Of a stretch of DNA of 64,000 nucleotides, positions 25,234-34,207 are shown piece by piece. Source of the stretch: CAYRGG01 sp964423745 (GTDB lineage: Bacteria; Pseudomonadota; Gammaproteobacteria; Competibacterales; Competibacteraceae); NCBI GenBank assembly GCA_964423745.1, contig CAYRGG010000005.1, positions 46,771-110,770 of the forward strand. The letters run 5' to 3'. The stretch's first letter is position 1. The number at the start of each line of letters is the position of its first letter. The notes beneath the pieces are model-generated. The model searched no databases. It saw only the letters and a program-made list of their open reading frames with translations, and had not been told where the DNA came from. The position numbers were made by a program, and so were the translations under genes.

Positions 25234-25276
25234 TTTTATGAACCAAAGTAGTGAATTTCCGCGGCTTTTTCAAGAC

Positions 25277-25338
25277 AAAACCGATGATCTTGTCCTAACG
25301 TCCGCGAGGGTGGCGTCACCCGTTGGCTTTGACCTTAT
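25277..25338. repeat. non-coding paralogous segment, copy 1
   Basis: About 62 bp matches 29172-29233 with roughly nine differences (shared cores GATCTYGTCCTAACG and GGTGGCGTCAC). In the intact copy the ends can pair (AAAGCCAATGA with TCGTTGGCTTT), suggesting a structured RNA element between fecR and the receptor gene. Here it lies next to the fecR remnant, supporting a decayed duplicate of that locus. Confidence 0.7.
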
Positions 25339-25368
25339 TGTTAATGGTGCGGCGCTAGCAGCGTAGGC

Positions 25369-25419
25369 TCATCGAATCAGCACCAGGTATTCTGTCAGCC
25401 GTGTCAGCGTCAGAACCTG
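25369..25419 (-). pseudogene. 3' remnant of a fecR-like gene
   Basis: The last 17 codons read VLTLTRLTEYLVLIR and stop, against GLTLTRLTDYLVLIR in the intact gene ending at 29945. DNA similarity runs on past the stop for about 20 bp on each copy (AGCAGCG and neighbours). Nothing upstream of this piece matches, so the rest of the gene is gone. With 23344-23587 and 25277-25338 it outlines a lost receptor-fecR locus. Confidence 0.8.
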
Positions 25420-25482
25420 TTTTAAAGCCCTGTATTGGGTTCAAATAAAACGTGCTTACCTGTCATCATAAAAAGTACCACA

Positions 25483-25995
25483 CTAAATCTGCGCCAGCGT
25501 ATGCATAGGAACAAATAAACGCATTGGGTTATCGGTGAAAGGTTTGAACATCTCAAAGTGTTGATAAAAAGCGAGGGCTTGCTCGTCTAATACATCTAGC
25601 ACTAGACCGTAAGCGGGCAATCCAGCCTGCGTTAGGCATGCTGCATGCCGGAGAGCATAAACCAGCGTTTTCTCTCCTAAGCCTTTACCTTGATAAGCCC
25701 TGTCAACGGCTAAACGGCCTAACATAACAATAGGCACGGGATATCTAGGTAGGCTTTGCTGGGAAGGAATAGCTTTGCGCGTAACCGTTGACGAGGCCAA
25801 AGTATAATAAGCTGCCACAGGGGCTTTACCAGTTTTATACCGCTTAGGCAAAACGTAGGTTCGACTAAACCCCAGCTTTGCGTGCTTGACTGCATAGCGC
25901 GACAAAAACTCATTCATCGAAGGCTTGCCGCAGTCAAAGGTTTTCAAATCATGCAGCGACTTATCCCCTGCGACAAAAGCCTGTTCAAGCGGCAA
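25483..25995 (-). CDS. GNAT-family acetyltransferase toxin, TacT-like
   Basis: The 170-residue protein has the GNAT acetyl-CoA motif RLAVDRAYQGKGLGEKTL (about residues 94-111), the preceding VPIVMLG strand, and FYQHFEMFKPF near the end. The start LKTFDCGKPSMNEFLSRYA is typical of TacT/AtaT toxins. It is one base from the end of the DUF1778 antitoxin, giving a complete TacAT-like module. It is only distantly related to the GNAT toxin at 2096. No damage is visible. Confidence 0.86.
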   Translation of the reverse strand: MPLEQAFVAGDKSLHDLKTFDCGKPSMNEFLSRYAVKHAKLGFSRTYVLPKRYKTGKAPVAAYYTLASSTVTRKAIPSQQSLPRYPVPIVMLGRLAVDRAYQGKGLGEKTLVYALRHAACLTQAGLPAYGLVLDVLDEQALAFYQHFEMFKPFTDNPMRLFVPMHTLAQI

Positions 25996-26265
25996 TTAAA
26001 ATCCCTCTTGATCCAACTTGCGGGCCGCGTCCAATATTTTCTTACTGGGGGCAGGAGCGTTCTCACAGGCTTTAATAAAGTTGTCGAATTGCTGATTTGT
26101 CAGTTCAATTTCACAGTGAGCCTTGAGTCTTTGCGGAGCATCGCTTCGCACGAGATTGGCCAGGTAGTCTGTAAGGGTACAGCCGCTGGCCAAGGCAGCT
26201 CTTTCAGCCAACGCTTTAATATCAGCAGGAAATCTTGCTTCAACACGTTCGGTTTTGCTTGACAT
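25996..26265 (-). CDS. DUF1778 antitoxin, TacA-like
   Basis: The 89-residue protein starts MSSKTERVEARFPADIKALA and continues ERAALASGCTLTDYLANLV, the DUF1778 ribbon-helix-helix. The C-terminal half (QQFDNFIKACENAPAPSKK) is the usual toxin-binding helix and loop. It lies directly before the GNAT toxin and should repress the module with it. The 290 bp beyond its start, up to the receptor stop, contain no supported gene. Confidence 0.87.
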   Translation of the reverse strand: MSSKTERVEARFPADIKALAERAALASGCTLTDYLANLVRSDAPQRLKAHCEIELTNQQFDNFIKACENAPAPSKKILDAARKLDQEGF

Positions 26266-26554
26266 AGTACATCTCCAATAACTTTTTAAAGACTATCATA
26301 CGGCATGCTGACGTACAATAGAATTTTTGCTAAGGAGAGATAGGAGCCGATCCTCATATTCTTCATATCGACATGGGTGAAAACAATAAAATCTATCTTA
26401 CCTTGCCGGTCAGCATGTCGGCAGTCCCGGTATGGGTGATCGTACTAACTGAACAACCACAGTCTAGGCTCAAGGGTCTTCCCTGCAAGAGGTCGATGCC
26501 TTCCAAGTCTACGCTTTCTAGAACCACCTGCCATGCATCTCCATTGTCAGTGTC

Positions 26555-29035
26555 TTAGAACCCGATGGAAACCGTGCCGATGACCGTCCTCGGCGCACCA
26601 GGGAACACGTTCGCGGTGGAGTCAGAGCTCTCGTAATACTCCTTGTCAAATAGATTCTGAACATTGAGTTGTGCTCTGATCGGCAACTCATATCCGTTCA
26701 CGTCCAGCGTATCTCGGTACCACAGGGCGGTATCCGCCACGACAAAGCCGTCAAGGTCGAAGGTGCCGGCGTTGTCGCCAAGCCTATCGCTAACCCCCCT
26801 TACACCAGCGCTAAATCCAAATCCGTCTAAATTGGATCCGGGCTGGAAGTCATAACTCGACCAGAGACTTGCACTGTGCAAGGGAACATTGAGGAATCGA
26901 CTGCCTTCAGGAAGCGTATCGGACTCAATGACTTCCGTGTCTGTGTATGCATAGTTCGCGATCACCTGCCAGCCGGGAATCAACTTGCCCGTAATATCGA
27001 ACTCGAATCCACGGCTTCGCTGTTCGCCACCATTGAGCGAAAAATCTGGATTATTCGGATCAGTCACGGGTACGTTATCCTTCGTAATTTGGAATCCGGC
27101 TAGAGTCGAAGTCAAACGGCCGTCGAATAAGCTCAGTTTGACGCCGCCTTCGTAGGCAAGACCACGTTCTGGATCGAGCCCATCAACGCTAGTCGTAAAC
27201 GGTGAGGTGGGGTTAAACGACTGCGCCATACTGATATAAGGGCTTAGCCAGTCGGTCAATTCATAAAGCGCACCAACGCGACCCGTGAACGCGGAATCTG
27301 TTTGATCGCCTTCTAAATTGAAGGTAGGAGTTACAAACTTGACAAATTGATCCACATAGTCATAGCGCACTCCAATAAGCAGGTGCAACCGGTCGTTCAA
27401 GAGGGTGATCTGATCCTGAAAGTATACGCCTGCCCACTTTACTTCTTCATCAAACTCAACTGAGTTGTCAAAGTTGATTGTACCAAACTGGCCGTATTGC
27501 GGATTTATGATGTCGATAGGGAAGGGGCCCCTAGATCGTGGACCGTCATTACCGTTCCCGAACCTTGGGCTCCAACGTAGGTCCACACCTACAAGAACGT
27601 CATGGTGGGTTGGACCTAGATCGAACTCGTAACCCAAATCTGCGGTCGTCGTGAAGGTGGTTGCTTCAGGTACAGATCGATGGAAGGTCCGGTCAACGGT
27701 ATTGTCGGCGTTGGTGCTGCCGAAATGCCGGAAGGCGTTCAACCTGTTTTCGAGATATTGAAACGAGAAGACGTTCCTGAACGTCAGCTGTTCGCTGAAA
27801 TCATGGGTTAAAATATATCCCGCGAAAATCTCTTCACGTTCGCTGCGAAAACCTGGCTCACCGAGGAATGTCGAGATGTCGGCAACGGGCTCACCGTCCG
27901 CGTTGAACGCCACCCCATGATCGAACGGGTACTCTTCATAGCTGTAGGAGAAGTCCAGCGTGAGTAACGTGGCGTCGCTGGGCTGATAGGTTAGAGTAGG
28001 TGCAACGAACACGCGATCGATGCCGTCGTGATCGCGGAAAGTATCGTCTGATGTATAGGCGAAGTTAAGCCGCCCGAGCAACGAGCCATCCTCGGTCAGA
28101 GGCGCGTTGGCGTCCACCGTGGTCCGATAGCGGTCGTAGCTACCAAACTCCTGCTCTACGATCGTGAAAGTGTCGTTCACAGGACGCTTGGTGACAATGT
28201 TTAGGAGGCCACCAGGTTCACCCAGCCCATATACAACCGATGCGGGTCCTTTGAGCACCTCGACGCGTTCGATGTTGGCCAATTCAACGGGGGCGACATC
28301 AAAAATTCTAAAACCGTTCCGATAGATTGAAGAATCCTGGAAACCTCGAGTGATTGGAACCTCCGTCGAAGCGACGTTAAAGCCGGTGAATGCCGGCTGT
28401 ACACCACTAATGTTTCGGTATACGTCACGCAAACGAGGGCTCGCCTGATCCTCGATGACCTGCTCTGGCACGACTTGAACTGACACCGGCGTCTCCATAA
28501 TTGGCGTATCGGTTCGTGTCGCCGTCGCGGATCGAGAGGCGCGGTAGCCTTCCACGGGCCCATAAGCGGACTCAGCAGCCCCTTCAACGGTGATCGGTCC
28601 AAGCTGTATCGGCCCGTTGCCGTCCTGCGCACTCGCCTTTGCCAGCGTCACCGTGTTCTCATCGGTGAAGGTGAAGGAGACGTCCGTGCCAGCCAGCAAC
28701 CGTGTTAGCGCCTGGCGGGGCGTCAGGTTACCGGTGACGCCGGGTGACTGGACGCCTTCAAGCTGGTTCGAGGTGTAGGCGAAAGAAATGCCGGTCTGCT
28801 CAGAGAAGTGGTCAAGGGCTGAGGGGAGGGGTTGAGGGGCAATAGAAAAGGTCTGGGTCTCGCTCGTCTGGACCAGCTCTCGCTGCCCGTCGGGCGCGGC
28901 GGGTAAGTCCTGGGCCGCTGCTACCGGAGTGACTAGCATAACCAATATGAGCGCCGTGCTGGCGAGGAGGGTTTGGGGGTTCGCTGTTATTCGGTGTGAG
29001 TGTTGCGCCGATTTGGAATTGTTGTATAACGCCAT
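26555..29035 (-). CDS. TonB-dependent transducing siderophore receptor with STN domain
   Basis: The product is about 826 residues from ATG 29035 (a GTG at 29047 is in frame). A signal peptide ends near VAAAQDLPA. Residues about 50-125 form the STN/secretin-TonB signalling domain (QPLPSALDHFSEQTGISFAY). A TonB-box region, PITVEG, and the plug (PVSVQVVPEQVIEDQ, then IERVEVLKGPASVVYGLGEPGGLLN) follow, then the barrel ending SIGF. The STN domain and the upstream fecR and fecI genes make it the surface sensor of a FecIR-type cascade. The ligand is unknown but the family is ferric-siderophore. A fragment of a second copy lies at 23344-23587. Confidence 0.9.
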   Translation of the reverse strand: MALYNNSKSAQHSHRITANPQTLLASTALILVMLVTPVAAAQDLPAAPDGQRELVQTSETQTFSIAPQPLPSALDHFSEQTGISFAYTSNQLEGVQSPGVTGNLTPRQALTRLLAGTDVSFTFTDENTVTLAKASAQDGNGPIQLGPITVEGAAESAYGPVEGYRASRSATATRTDTPIMETPVSVQVVPEQVIEDQASPRLRDVYRNISGVQPAFTGFNVASTEVPITRGFQDSSIYRNGFRIFDVAPVELANIERVEVLKGPASVVYGLGEPGGLLNIVTKRPVNDTFTIVEQEFGSYDRYRTTVDANAPLTEDGSLLGRLNFAYTSDDTFRDHDGIDRVFVAPTLTYQPSDATLLTLDFSYSYEEYPFDHGVAFNADGEPVADISTFLGEPGFRSEREEIFAGYILTHDFSEQLTFRNVFSFQYLENRLNAFRHFGSTNADNTVDRTFHRSVPEATTFTTTADLGYEFDLGPTHHDVLVGVDLRWSPRFGNGNDGPRSRGPFPIDIINPQYGQFGTINFDNSVEFDEEVKWAGVYFQDQITLLNDRLHLLIGVRYDYVDQFVKFVTPTFNLEGDQTDSAFTGRVGALYELTDWLSPYISMAQSFNPTSPFTTSVDGLDPERGLAYEGGVKLSLFDGRLTSTLAGFQITKDNVPVTDPNNPDFSLNGGEQRSRGFEFDITGKLIPGWQVIANYAYTDTEVIESDTLPEGSRFLNVPLHSASLWSSYDFQPGSNLDGFGFSAGVRGVSDRLGDNAGTFDLDGFVVADTALWYRDTLDVNGYELPIRAQLNVQNLFDKEYYESSDSTANVFPGAPRTVIGTVSIGF

Positions 29036-29072
29036 ATTTCTTTGCACCCTAGGTCTGCAGTTTATATATGTA

Positions 29073-29091
29073 GCAAATGCGAGGCATTCGC
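29073..29091. promoter_or_regulatory. Fur-like dyad upstream of the transducing receptor
   Basis: GCAAATGCGAGGCATTCGC is a near-palindrome that resembles extended Fur boxes of the GCAAATGA-type. It sits 38 bp before the receptor ATG. Such receptors are usually repressed by Fur and activated by FecI. The match is by eye only. Confidence 0.4.
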
Positions 29092-29171
29092 AATGCTTCT
29101 CTTAAGCAGACGAGTGAGGCGCAGCAAACCAGTGCTCTTTTTGTAAACTTTGTTGCGTCATTGATTAAGGC

Positions 29172-29233
29172 AAAGCCAATGATCTCGTCCTAACGCCTGC
29201 GGGGGTGGCGTCACTCGTTGGCTTTCACCTTAT
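29172..29233. repeat. non-coding paralogous segment, copy 2
   Basis: Counterpart of 25277-25338. AAAGCCAATGA at 29172 can pair with TCGTTGGCTTT at 29215-29225 to form a long hairpin. It lies in the 430-bp gap between the receptor gene and the coiled-coil gene. Apart from this hairpin and the element at 29347 nothing else is recognised in that gap. Confidence 0.65.
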
Positions 29234-29346
29234 CTTGAATGCCGTTCAATATGCCGATTTAAAATAGTAGAAGAGGGGGATCAGTCTATTTTTTAGAAGA
29301 TAAGTTTAGAATTAAAATCAATGGATTTAATAGGTAAGTAAAACGC

Positions 29347-29454
29347 CCTAATTTATCCGGTGTTATGGAAGGGCCTCCGCCGTTGGGAGACGGCGATGGA
29401 GCGTACATGGATGTATTCACAGCGTTTCTGATATAACACCGGATAATTTATAGG
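29347..29454. repeat. 108-bp MITE-like element with 20-bp terminal inverted repeats
   Basis: CCTAATTTATCCGGTGTTAT (29347-29366) and the reverse complement of 29433-29454 match except for a 2-base insertion. The interior (CTCCGCCGTTGGGAGACGGC with GGAGCGTACATGGATGTATT) resembles a palindromic repeat I recall from several gammaproteobacteria. It encodes nothing. Confidence 0.7.
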
Positions 29455-29476
29455 CAAGTACTCAGGAACACTAACC

Positions 29477-29800
29477 TTATGGAGACAAAAATCGAAAGAC
29501 CACACCTAACACAATACTCTGCATAACGATTACGATACCCAACATCCAGGCATTCAAGCGAATCTTTGCACTGAGGTCTGATTCTAATTTTGAGATTCGA
29601 GCATTAATGTCAGACTCTAATTTTAAGATTCGTGCAAGGAATTCAGATCGAAATTCTCTAATCTCTTCCTTGAGCTCAAACTTTACCTCATTCAATTTCT
29701 CATCTTGATTACCGAGTGCTTTGGCAACCTCCGTGGCCTTTTCATCTGACACATTGATGCTTTTTAGTGCATCATACACTTCATAAACCATTTGCGTCAT
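29477..29800 (-). CDS. small coiled-coil protein with C-terminal membrane anchor
   Basis: Read from ATG 29800 (107 residues); an upstream ATG at 29875 would add a hydrophobic run that does not fit. The protein is a continuous coiled coil (residues about 15-80), with a short internal duplication in ARILKLESDIN and ARISKLESDLS. A single helix (WMLGIVIVMQSIVLGVVF) ends it. It resembles DUF1640/CCDC90-like bacterial proteins of unknown role. It lies between fecR and the receptor gene, but the decayed paralogous locus lacks it, so it is probably an insertion and not part of the iron system. Confidence 0.72.
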   Translation of the reverse strand: MTQMVYEVYDALKSINVSDEKATEVAKALGNQDEKLNEVKFELKEEIREFRSEFLARILKLESDINARISKLESDLSAKIRLNAWMLGIVIVMQSIVLGVVFRFLSP

Positions 29801-29944
29801 ACCCAATCTCTCCGCCCGCAAAAAGGACAGCCACTCAATCTGCGTCAGCAAAAGAAAGAATGGCAGGAAATTCAAAGCTTACCACCTTTTATCATTTCTG
29901 TGCGGCATGAATTGATGCGATGGTACAGCGCCAGCAGCGCAGGC

Positions 29945-31009
29945 TCATCGAATCAGCACTAGGTAGTCTGTCAGCCGCGTCAGCGTTAGTCCCTGGGTGG
30001 CGGCGAGGGCTGCCAAGCCGTTGTCAATGGCCGCAATGGACAGGCGTGCAGTGACCGGCTCAAGCTCATCCGTATTGGCCAGGAGAACGATCCGGCCGGG
30101 GCGGTAGCGGTCGATTTCAGCCAGGGCGTCTGCCAGCGGCAAATTTTTGATGGCGATGAACCCGTCTCGCCAGGCCGTCGCGGCAGCGGCATCCACATCG
30201 TGCGCTCGCCCCGGCGCTGCCCCCTCGCGGTAGCGCACCTGTTGACCTGCACCCACAATCGCTGTCTCAGCCTGGGCAGCCTGAGCACCGCTGCCTCCAA
30301 CCGGCGAGGCAACCTTAACCGTTCCTTCGCTGACCGTGACGGCAACCCTGGTTTGCTCAGCGTGTATCATGAAGAGGGTGCCTAAGGCCGTCGTCTGCCC
30401 CTTGCGTGCCATGACGGCAAAGGGGCGGGCCGCGTCCTTCGCAACCTGGAACTGAGCTTCGCCCTGCAAGAGAGAAATCTGCCGTCTCCCCTCCGCGTAC
30501 TCCACCGCGATGGCCGTGTTGGTGTTGAGCCAGGCGATGGAGCCGTCCGGCAGAGCAATGTGCGCCTGCTTGCCGACCGCGGTTTTGTGATCAGCCAGCA
30601 AATGCATGGCTATGTCTGGCGTCACGGCCAGAAACAACACGACACAGGCGGCTGCAAGGGTGCCCCAGATGACGTGTCGGCGATTGACGTAAAAGCCCTT
30701 TTTGCGCTGCGGTAGAGTCGGCGCGGCTGGGGAGGCGGCTTTCTCTTCTGCAACCGGTTGCGTCCGCAACGATGCACCAGGAGGCGCGAAGGCATCGCGC
30801 AAACCGTCAATATCGTTCCAGAGTGTGCATAACTCGTCATAGGCTTCATTGTGGCGCGGGTCGGCCGCCCGCCAGGCGTCAAACCGGACGCGGACATCCT
30901 CCGTCGGTGCGCCTGATGTCAACAGTAGGAACCAGTCCTGGGCTGCATCGTCAATGGGATGACGCTGGTTGTGGGGTCCTGGCGCCTGCTGATCCTTCGG
31001 CTCGTCCAT
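29945..31009 (-). CDS. FecR-family anti-sigma/sigma-activating membrane protein
   Basis: The 354-residue protein has an N-terminal DUF4880 domain (DDAAQDWFLLLTSGAPTEDVRVRFDAW), which binds the sigma factor. A single membrane helix (VIWGTLAAACVVLFLAV, about residues 113-130) follows, then a periplasmic FecR domain with RQISLLQGEAQFQVAKDAARPF and a C-terminal STN-like piece ending LTDYLVLIR. It should pass the ligand signal from the receptor's STN domain to the FecI-like factor. The order fecI-fecR-receptor on one strand is standard, with the coiled-coil gene inserted between. Confidence 0.9.
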   Translation of the reverse strand: MDEPKDQQAPGPHNQRHPIDDAAQDWFLLLTSGAPTEDVRVRFDAWRAADPRHNEAYDELCTLWNDIDGLRDAFAPPGASLRTQPVAEEKAASPAAPTLPQRKKGFYVNRRHVIWGTLAAACVVLFLAVTPDIAMHLLADHKTAVGKQAHIALPDGSIAWLNTNTAIAVEYAEGRRQISLLQGEAQFQVAKDAARPFAVMARKGQTTALGTLFMIHAEQTRVAVTVSEGTVKVASPVGGSGAQAAQAETAIVGAGQQVRYREGAAPGRAHDVDAAAATAWRDGFIAIKNLPLADALAEIDRYRPGRIVLLANTDELEPVTARLSIAAIDNGLAALAATQGLTLTRLTDYLVLIR

Positions 31010-31116
31010 CGGTTAAACCTGCCGCTTGCAAAGGGCCACGGGCTGGCCTGCTGGGTAACGAAACATCCACCGGCGGTGGCGCCAATGCGCCCCCTTTATT
31101 ATAAAGACGTGTAACA

Positions 31117-31704
31117 TCACTCGATCTCACCCTTATTGTTGTTGCTGCTGTCTGGGCCGTCGGGTCTACAAGGGTCTAGCTGTGCCCCATGAAAACGCCG
31201 CCGCGCTGCCATCAGCGTCGCCATCGCCGTCTTTAGGTCTTTATAGACCGTGGTCAGACCAATGCCAAGTTTCTTGGCAATCTCGGCTTGGGATTTGCCT
31301 TCATAGCGGTTGAGGTAGAAAACTTGTCGACAGCGAGGATTAAGGGTGGCGATCTCGGCTTCTAGATACGCGAGTTCAGCCTGTCCCAAGGTTTGACGTT
31401 CTGGAGTCAATTTGTCGGTTTGGCGCCAGACAATGCCATCGGCCTCTGCCCGGATTTCACTGCGGCGTTTCTCTAGGCGCACATAGTCGGTGGCGAGATT
31501 GGCCGCCATGCCGAAGAGATAGGCGCGGCTATCGCGGATGGGGGGTAGATCCTCGGCGTGGCGCAGCTTGAGATAGAGGTCATGGGCAAGGTCGGCGGCA
31601 AGACTGGGTGAGCCAAGACGTTTGCTGAGAAACCGCAGTAGTTCCCACCTATACTCTAGATAGGCTTGTTCCAAGTAGGTTTGCACCACCATCGAGCCCT
31701 GCAT
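31117..31704 (-). CDS. FecI-like ECF sigma factor
   Basis: The 195-residue protein contains region 2 (LADLAHDLYLKLRHAEDL, then RAYLFGMAANLATDYVR) and region 4 (PRCRQVFYLNRYEGKSQAEI with KKLGIGLTTVYKDLKTAM), the ECF pair for -10 and -35 recognition. The FecI branch is indicated by the neighbouring fecR and STN-containing receptor. A short acidic and Asn-rich tail follows. It should drive the receptor operon when the siderophore is bound. The start at 31704 is taken as given; ATG 31692 is also possible. Confidence 0.9.
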   Translation of the reverse strand: MQGSMVVQTYLEQAYLEYRWELLRFLSKRLGSPSLAADLAHDLYLKLRHAEDLPPIRDSRAYLFGMAANLATDYVRLEKRRSEIRAEADGIVWRQTDKLTPERQTLGQAELAYLEAEIATLNPRCRQVFYLNRYEGKSQAEIAKKLGIGLTTVYKDLKTAMATLMAARRRFHGAQLDPCRPDGPDSSNNNKGEIE

Positions 31705-31869
31705 TGTGCTTCAGGTTTTTTGTGGGAACTCTGATATAGTCAGCCAGCCCTCATCAGTCGGATTGCTAGCCAGGGTAGCCGTCATTCTCTATAGAGTCCT
31801 AAAGATGGCTGACTTTGGTAAAGGGTTTACATAGATTAAACCAATTACTATCCTACGCCAGCTATTTAG

Positions 31870-34131
31870 TTAGAATTGCGCATTCACCTGCAGTCCGATG
31901 ACCCGTGGTTCACCGGTTCGAGCCAGGCTGCGTTGTTCATCGGCGAATTGAGTTACATAGTTTTGATCAAAAAGATTACGTGAGTACACATAAGCTGACC
32001 AGGTATCGCCTTCGTAACCAAACCGAGCGTTCACCAAAAAGCGGTCATCCACTTCCAGAGCCTGACGGTTAGCGTTGTCGTTAAAATGTTCGTCGGTGTA
32101 GCTGGCGTCTGCGTACAACACCCAGCCGTGGGGGAAGAAGTAGGAACCACCAAAGGCGGCAGTGATATTGGGGGCAAACTCAAACTCGTTACCACTAAAA
32201 TCTTCATTGCCGCTGACAAAATCGGTGAATTCCGTATGCACAAAGCCAAGGGCCGCGAAGGTGTCTAGGTTATCGGTCAACCGCCCCTGGGCATCCACCT
32301 CAAAACCGTAGAGTTCCGATTCGCCAGCATTGACGGTATTGGTGTCGAAGATGTTACCGCTGGCTCCAAAAACGCTGACTTGTTGGTCAGTCCAATCCGT
32401 GTAAAAAAGATTTGCATTGAGGGTGAGCCGCCCATCGAGCCAGGTAGAGCGCAGCGCCAATTCATAGTTCCAGGTAAATTCTGGGTCAAATTCATTGAGT
32501 TCACCGGTGACAAGATTGCGTTGTGCGCCACCGGCACGGTAACCGCGTTGTACGGTAAAGCCAGTGCTAAAATCATCGGTCCAGTCATAGGTTATGCCGA
32601 TTTTTGGTAAAAAGGCGTCAAACGTCGTGTCCGTGTCCACCGGTTGAATGGGAGGTAGTTCAATCACCGGCGGATCGATAGAGCGGCTGGAACGGTCGAT
32701 AGATTCTTCGGTCTCCCGGTCATAGCGGGCGCCAACGGTCAAGGTCCATTGCTCAAAAAGGCGATAATCTATTTCTCCGAATAGTGCCACATTTTCAGTG
32801 TCAACTTCGTCGTCAAAACGTGTGGTTATGGTGGCACCCGCCAAGGCCGGATCGAGAATCGTACCCGGAAGAATGGCCGAGGTATCCTGAGTGCTGTCAA
32901 TGCGGGTGTAATAGAAACCAAAAACGCCGCGCAGATTGTCCTCGTTATCAAAGCGCAGCAGCAATTCCTGGGTGAAGCTGTCGTCTTCGGTTTCACGTTG
33001 TAAGAGATTTCCTGGAGTGGGTGAGTTATCGGCATCTTCTCGACGTTCATAGTCATGGATATAATAAGTTGTTTCGGAACTCACCGCCCAATGCTCGTTC
33101 AGGGTGTAGTCGACATTCAACGTAGCAATCTGGTGAGTGCTGCCTTCCTCGGCTGCTTCATCGGAGAAATTGAAGCGTTCCTCGGGAAATTGCTCAAAAG
33201 CGACAAAATCTTCGCCACCGCTGTTATCGGTGTAGCTATAACTCAACACGGTGCGAAGAGCTTCATTGGGTTCAAACAGTAACTTGCCCCGTGCGAGGGT
33301 TAAGTCCCGCCCGTCGTAATCATCCTCGTCGCGGGTGGGGTTCTCTACCCAACCGTCGCTGCTGAAGCGGTCGAAGGCTAAGCGTCCAGCCAAGGTGTCG
33401 GCGATAAGGGGTACATTCACCGCACCGGCGACTCGGTAGCTGTCAAAGGTAGCGACATCGGTACGCAACTTGACCTCGCGCTGAAAAGTGGGATCGGCGG
33501 AACGGATACTGATGGCACCGGCCAACGCGTTACGCCCTTGTTGTGTGGATTGCGGGCCACGCAGTACCTCAATCTGGTCTAAGTCCCAGGTACTGTAGGG
33601 ACCGAAGAAGGTGCTCTGAGCAGTGGGTAACGAGGCGCCGTCCACATTCACATTGATTAATCGTCCGCCACCGCCACCAAAGCCATTTTGACTAATACCG
33701 CGAATGGCAAATCCTTTTTCACCAAACAGGGAATTGACGTTTGGGGTACGCTCGATCACATCATATAGGCGTATATCGCTACTTTCGTCCAACGCTTCGC
33801 CGGGAATGACAGAAACACTGGTTTGGGTGTCCTGAAGGGTGCGTTCTTGTAGTTCGCCGGTGACGGTTATGGGATCCAGTTCTATACCCGTCGCATCGGC
33901 TTCATCCGCTGCATTGGTGGTTTGCTCAGGGACGGCGACCGTGTTGACTGGATCGTCTGCGGAGTTTATCTGAGCTAATCCTCCGTTGCGCAGCTGCTCT
34001 GAAAAGACGTTAACCAGTGAAGTGCTTTTAAGTTGTTTTTTCGGATGCTGTTGCTCAGCTAGGGTATGAGAAGCGGCAACTATCAACAAGGCAGTCCACA
34101 CGAGTTTAACTGGGTTATGCATTATTATCAT
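31870..34131 (-). CDS. TonB-dependent outer membrane receptor, third locus
   Basis: Read from ATG 34131 (or 34122), where a hydrophobic signal LVWTALLIVAASHTLAEQ begins; the frame upstream to 34236 is implausible. The TonB-box region is IELDPITVTGE. The plug contains IRLYDVIERTPNVNSLFGEKGFAIRG and IEVLRGPQSTQQGRNALAGAISI, closest to receptors of the CirA/FyuA-like broad family. The barrel ends with a terminal aromatic, LQVNAQF. No STN domain is present. It follows the DUF3649-PepSY-DUF3325 genes on the same strand, a known Pseudomonas-type iron receptor operon. Confidence 0.9.
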   Translation of the reverse strand: MIIMHNPVKLVWTALLIVAASHTLAEQQHPKKQLKSTSLVNVFSEQLRNGGLAQINSADDPVNTVAVPEQTTNAADEADATGIELDPITVTGELQERTLQDTQTSVSVIPGEALDESSDIRLYDVIERTPNVNSLFGEKGFAIRGISQNGFGGGGGRLINVNVDGASLPTAQSTFFGPYSTWDLDQIEVLRGPQSTQQGRNALAGAISIRSADPTFQREVKLRTDVATFDSYRVAGAVNVPLIADTLAGRLAFDRFSSDGWVENPTRDEDDYDGRDLTLARGKLLFEPNEALRTVLSYSYTDNSGGEDFVAFEQFPEERFNFSDEAAEEGSTHQIATLNVDYTLNEHWAVSSETTYYIHDYERREDADNSPTPGNLLQRETEDDSFTQELLLRFDNEDNLRGVFGFYYTRIDSTQDTSAILPGTILDPALAGATITTRFDDEVDTENVALFGEIDYRLFEQWTLTVGARYDRETEESIDRSSRSIDPPVIELPPIQPVDTDTTFDAFLPKIGITYDWTDDFSTGFTVQRGYRAGGAQRNLVTGELNEFDPEFTWNYELALRSTWLDGRLTLNANLFYTDWTDQQVSVFGASGNIFDTNTVNAGESELYGFEVDAQGRLTDNLDTFAALGFVHTEFTDFVSGNEDFSGNEFEFAPNITAAFGGSYFFPHGWVLYADASYTDEHFNDNANRQALEVDDRFLVNARFGYEGDTWSAYVYSRNLFDQNYVTQFADEQRSLARTGEPRVIGLQVNAQF

Positions 34132-34207
34132 GACCTTTTTTGAGCTGCGCCGAACGGCGCTTGAGGAATAGAAAAAAGCAGGATGGCGACAGCGGTCACC
34201 TAACATT

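Noticed and set aside
26393..26554. Open 54-codon frame directly after the receptor stop, minus strand
   Set aside because: It is in frame with the receptor but the receptor ends with the expected terminal Phe. There is no ribosome-binding site and no family I recognise, though base use looks coding-like.
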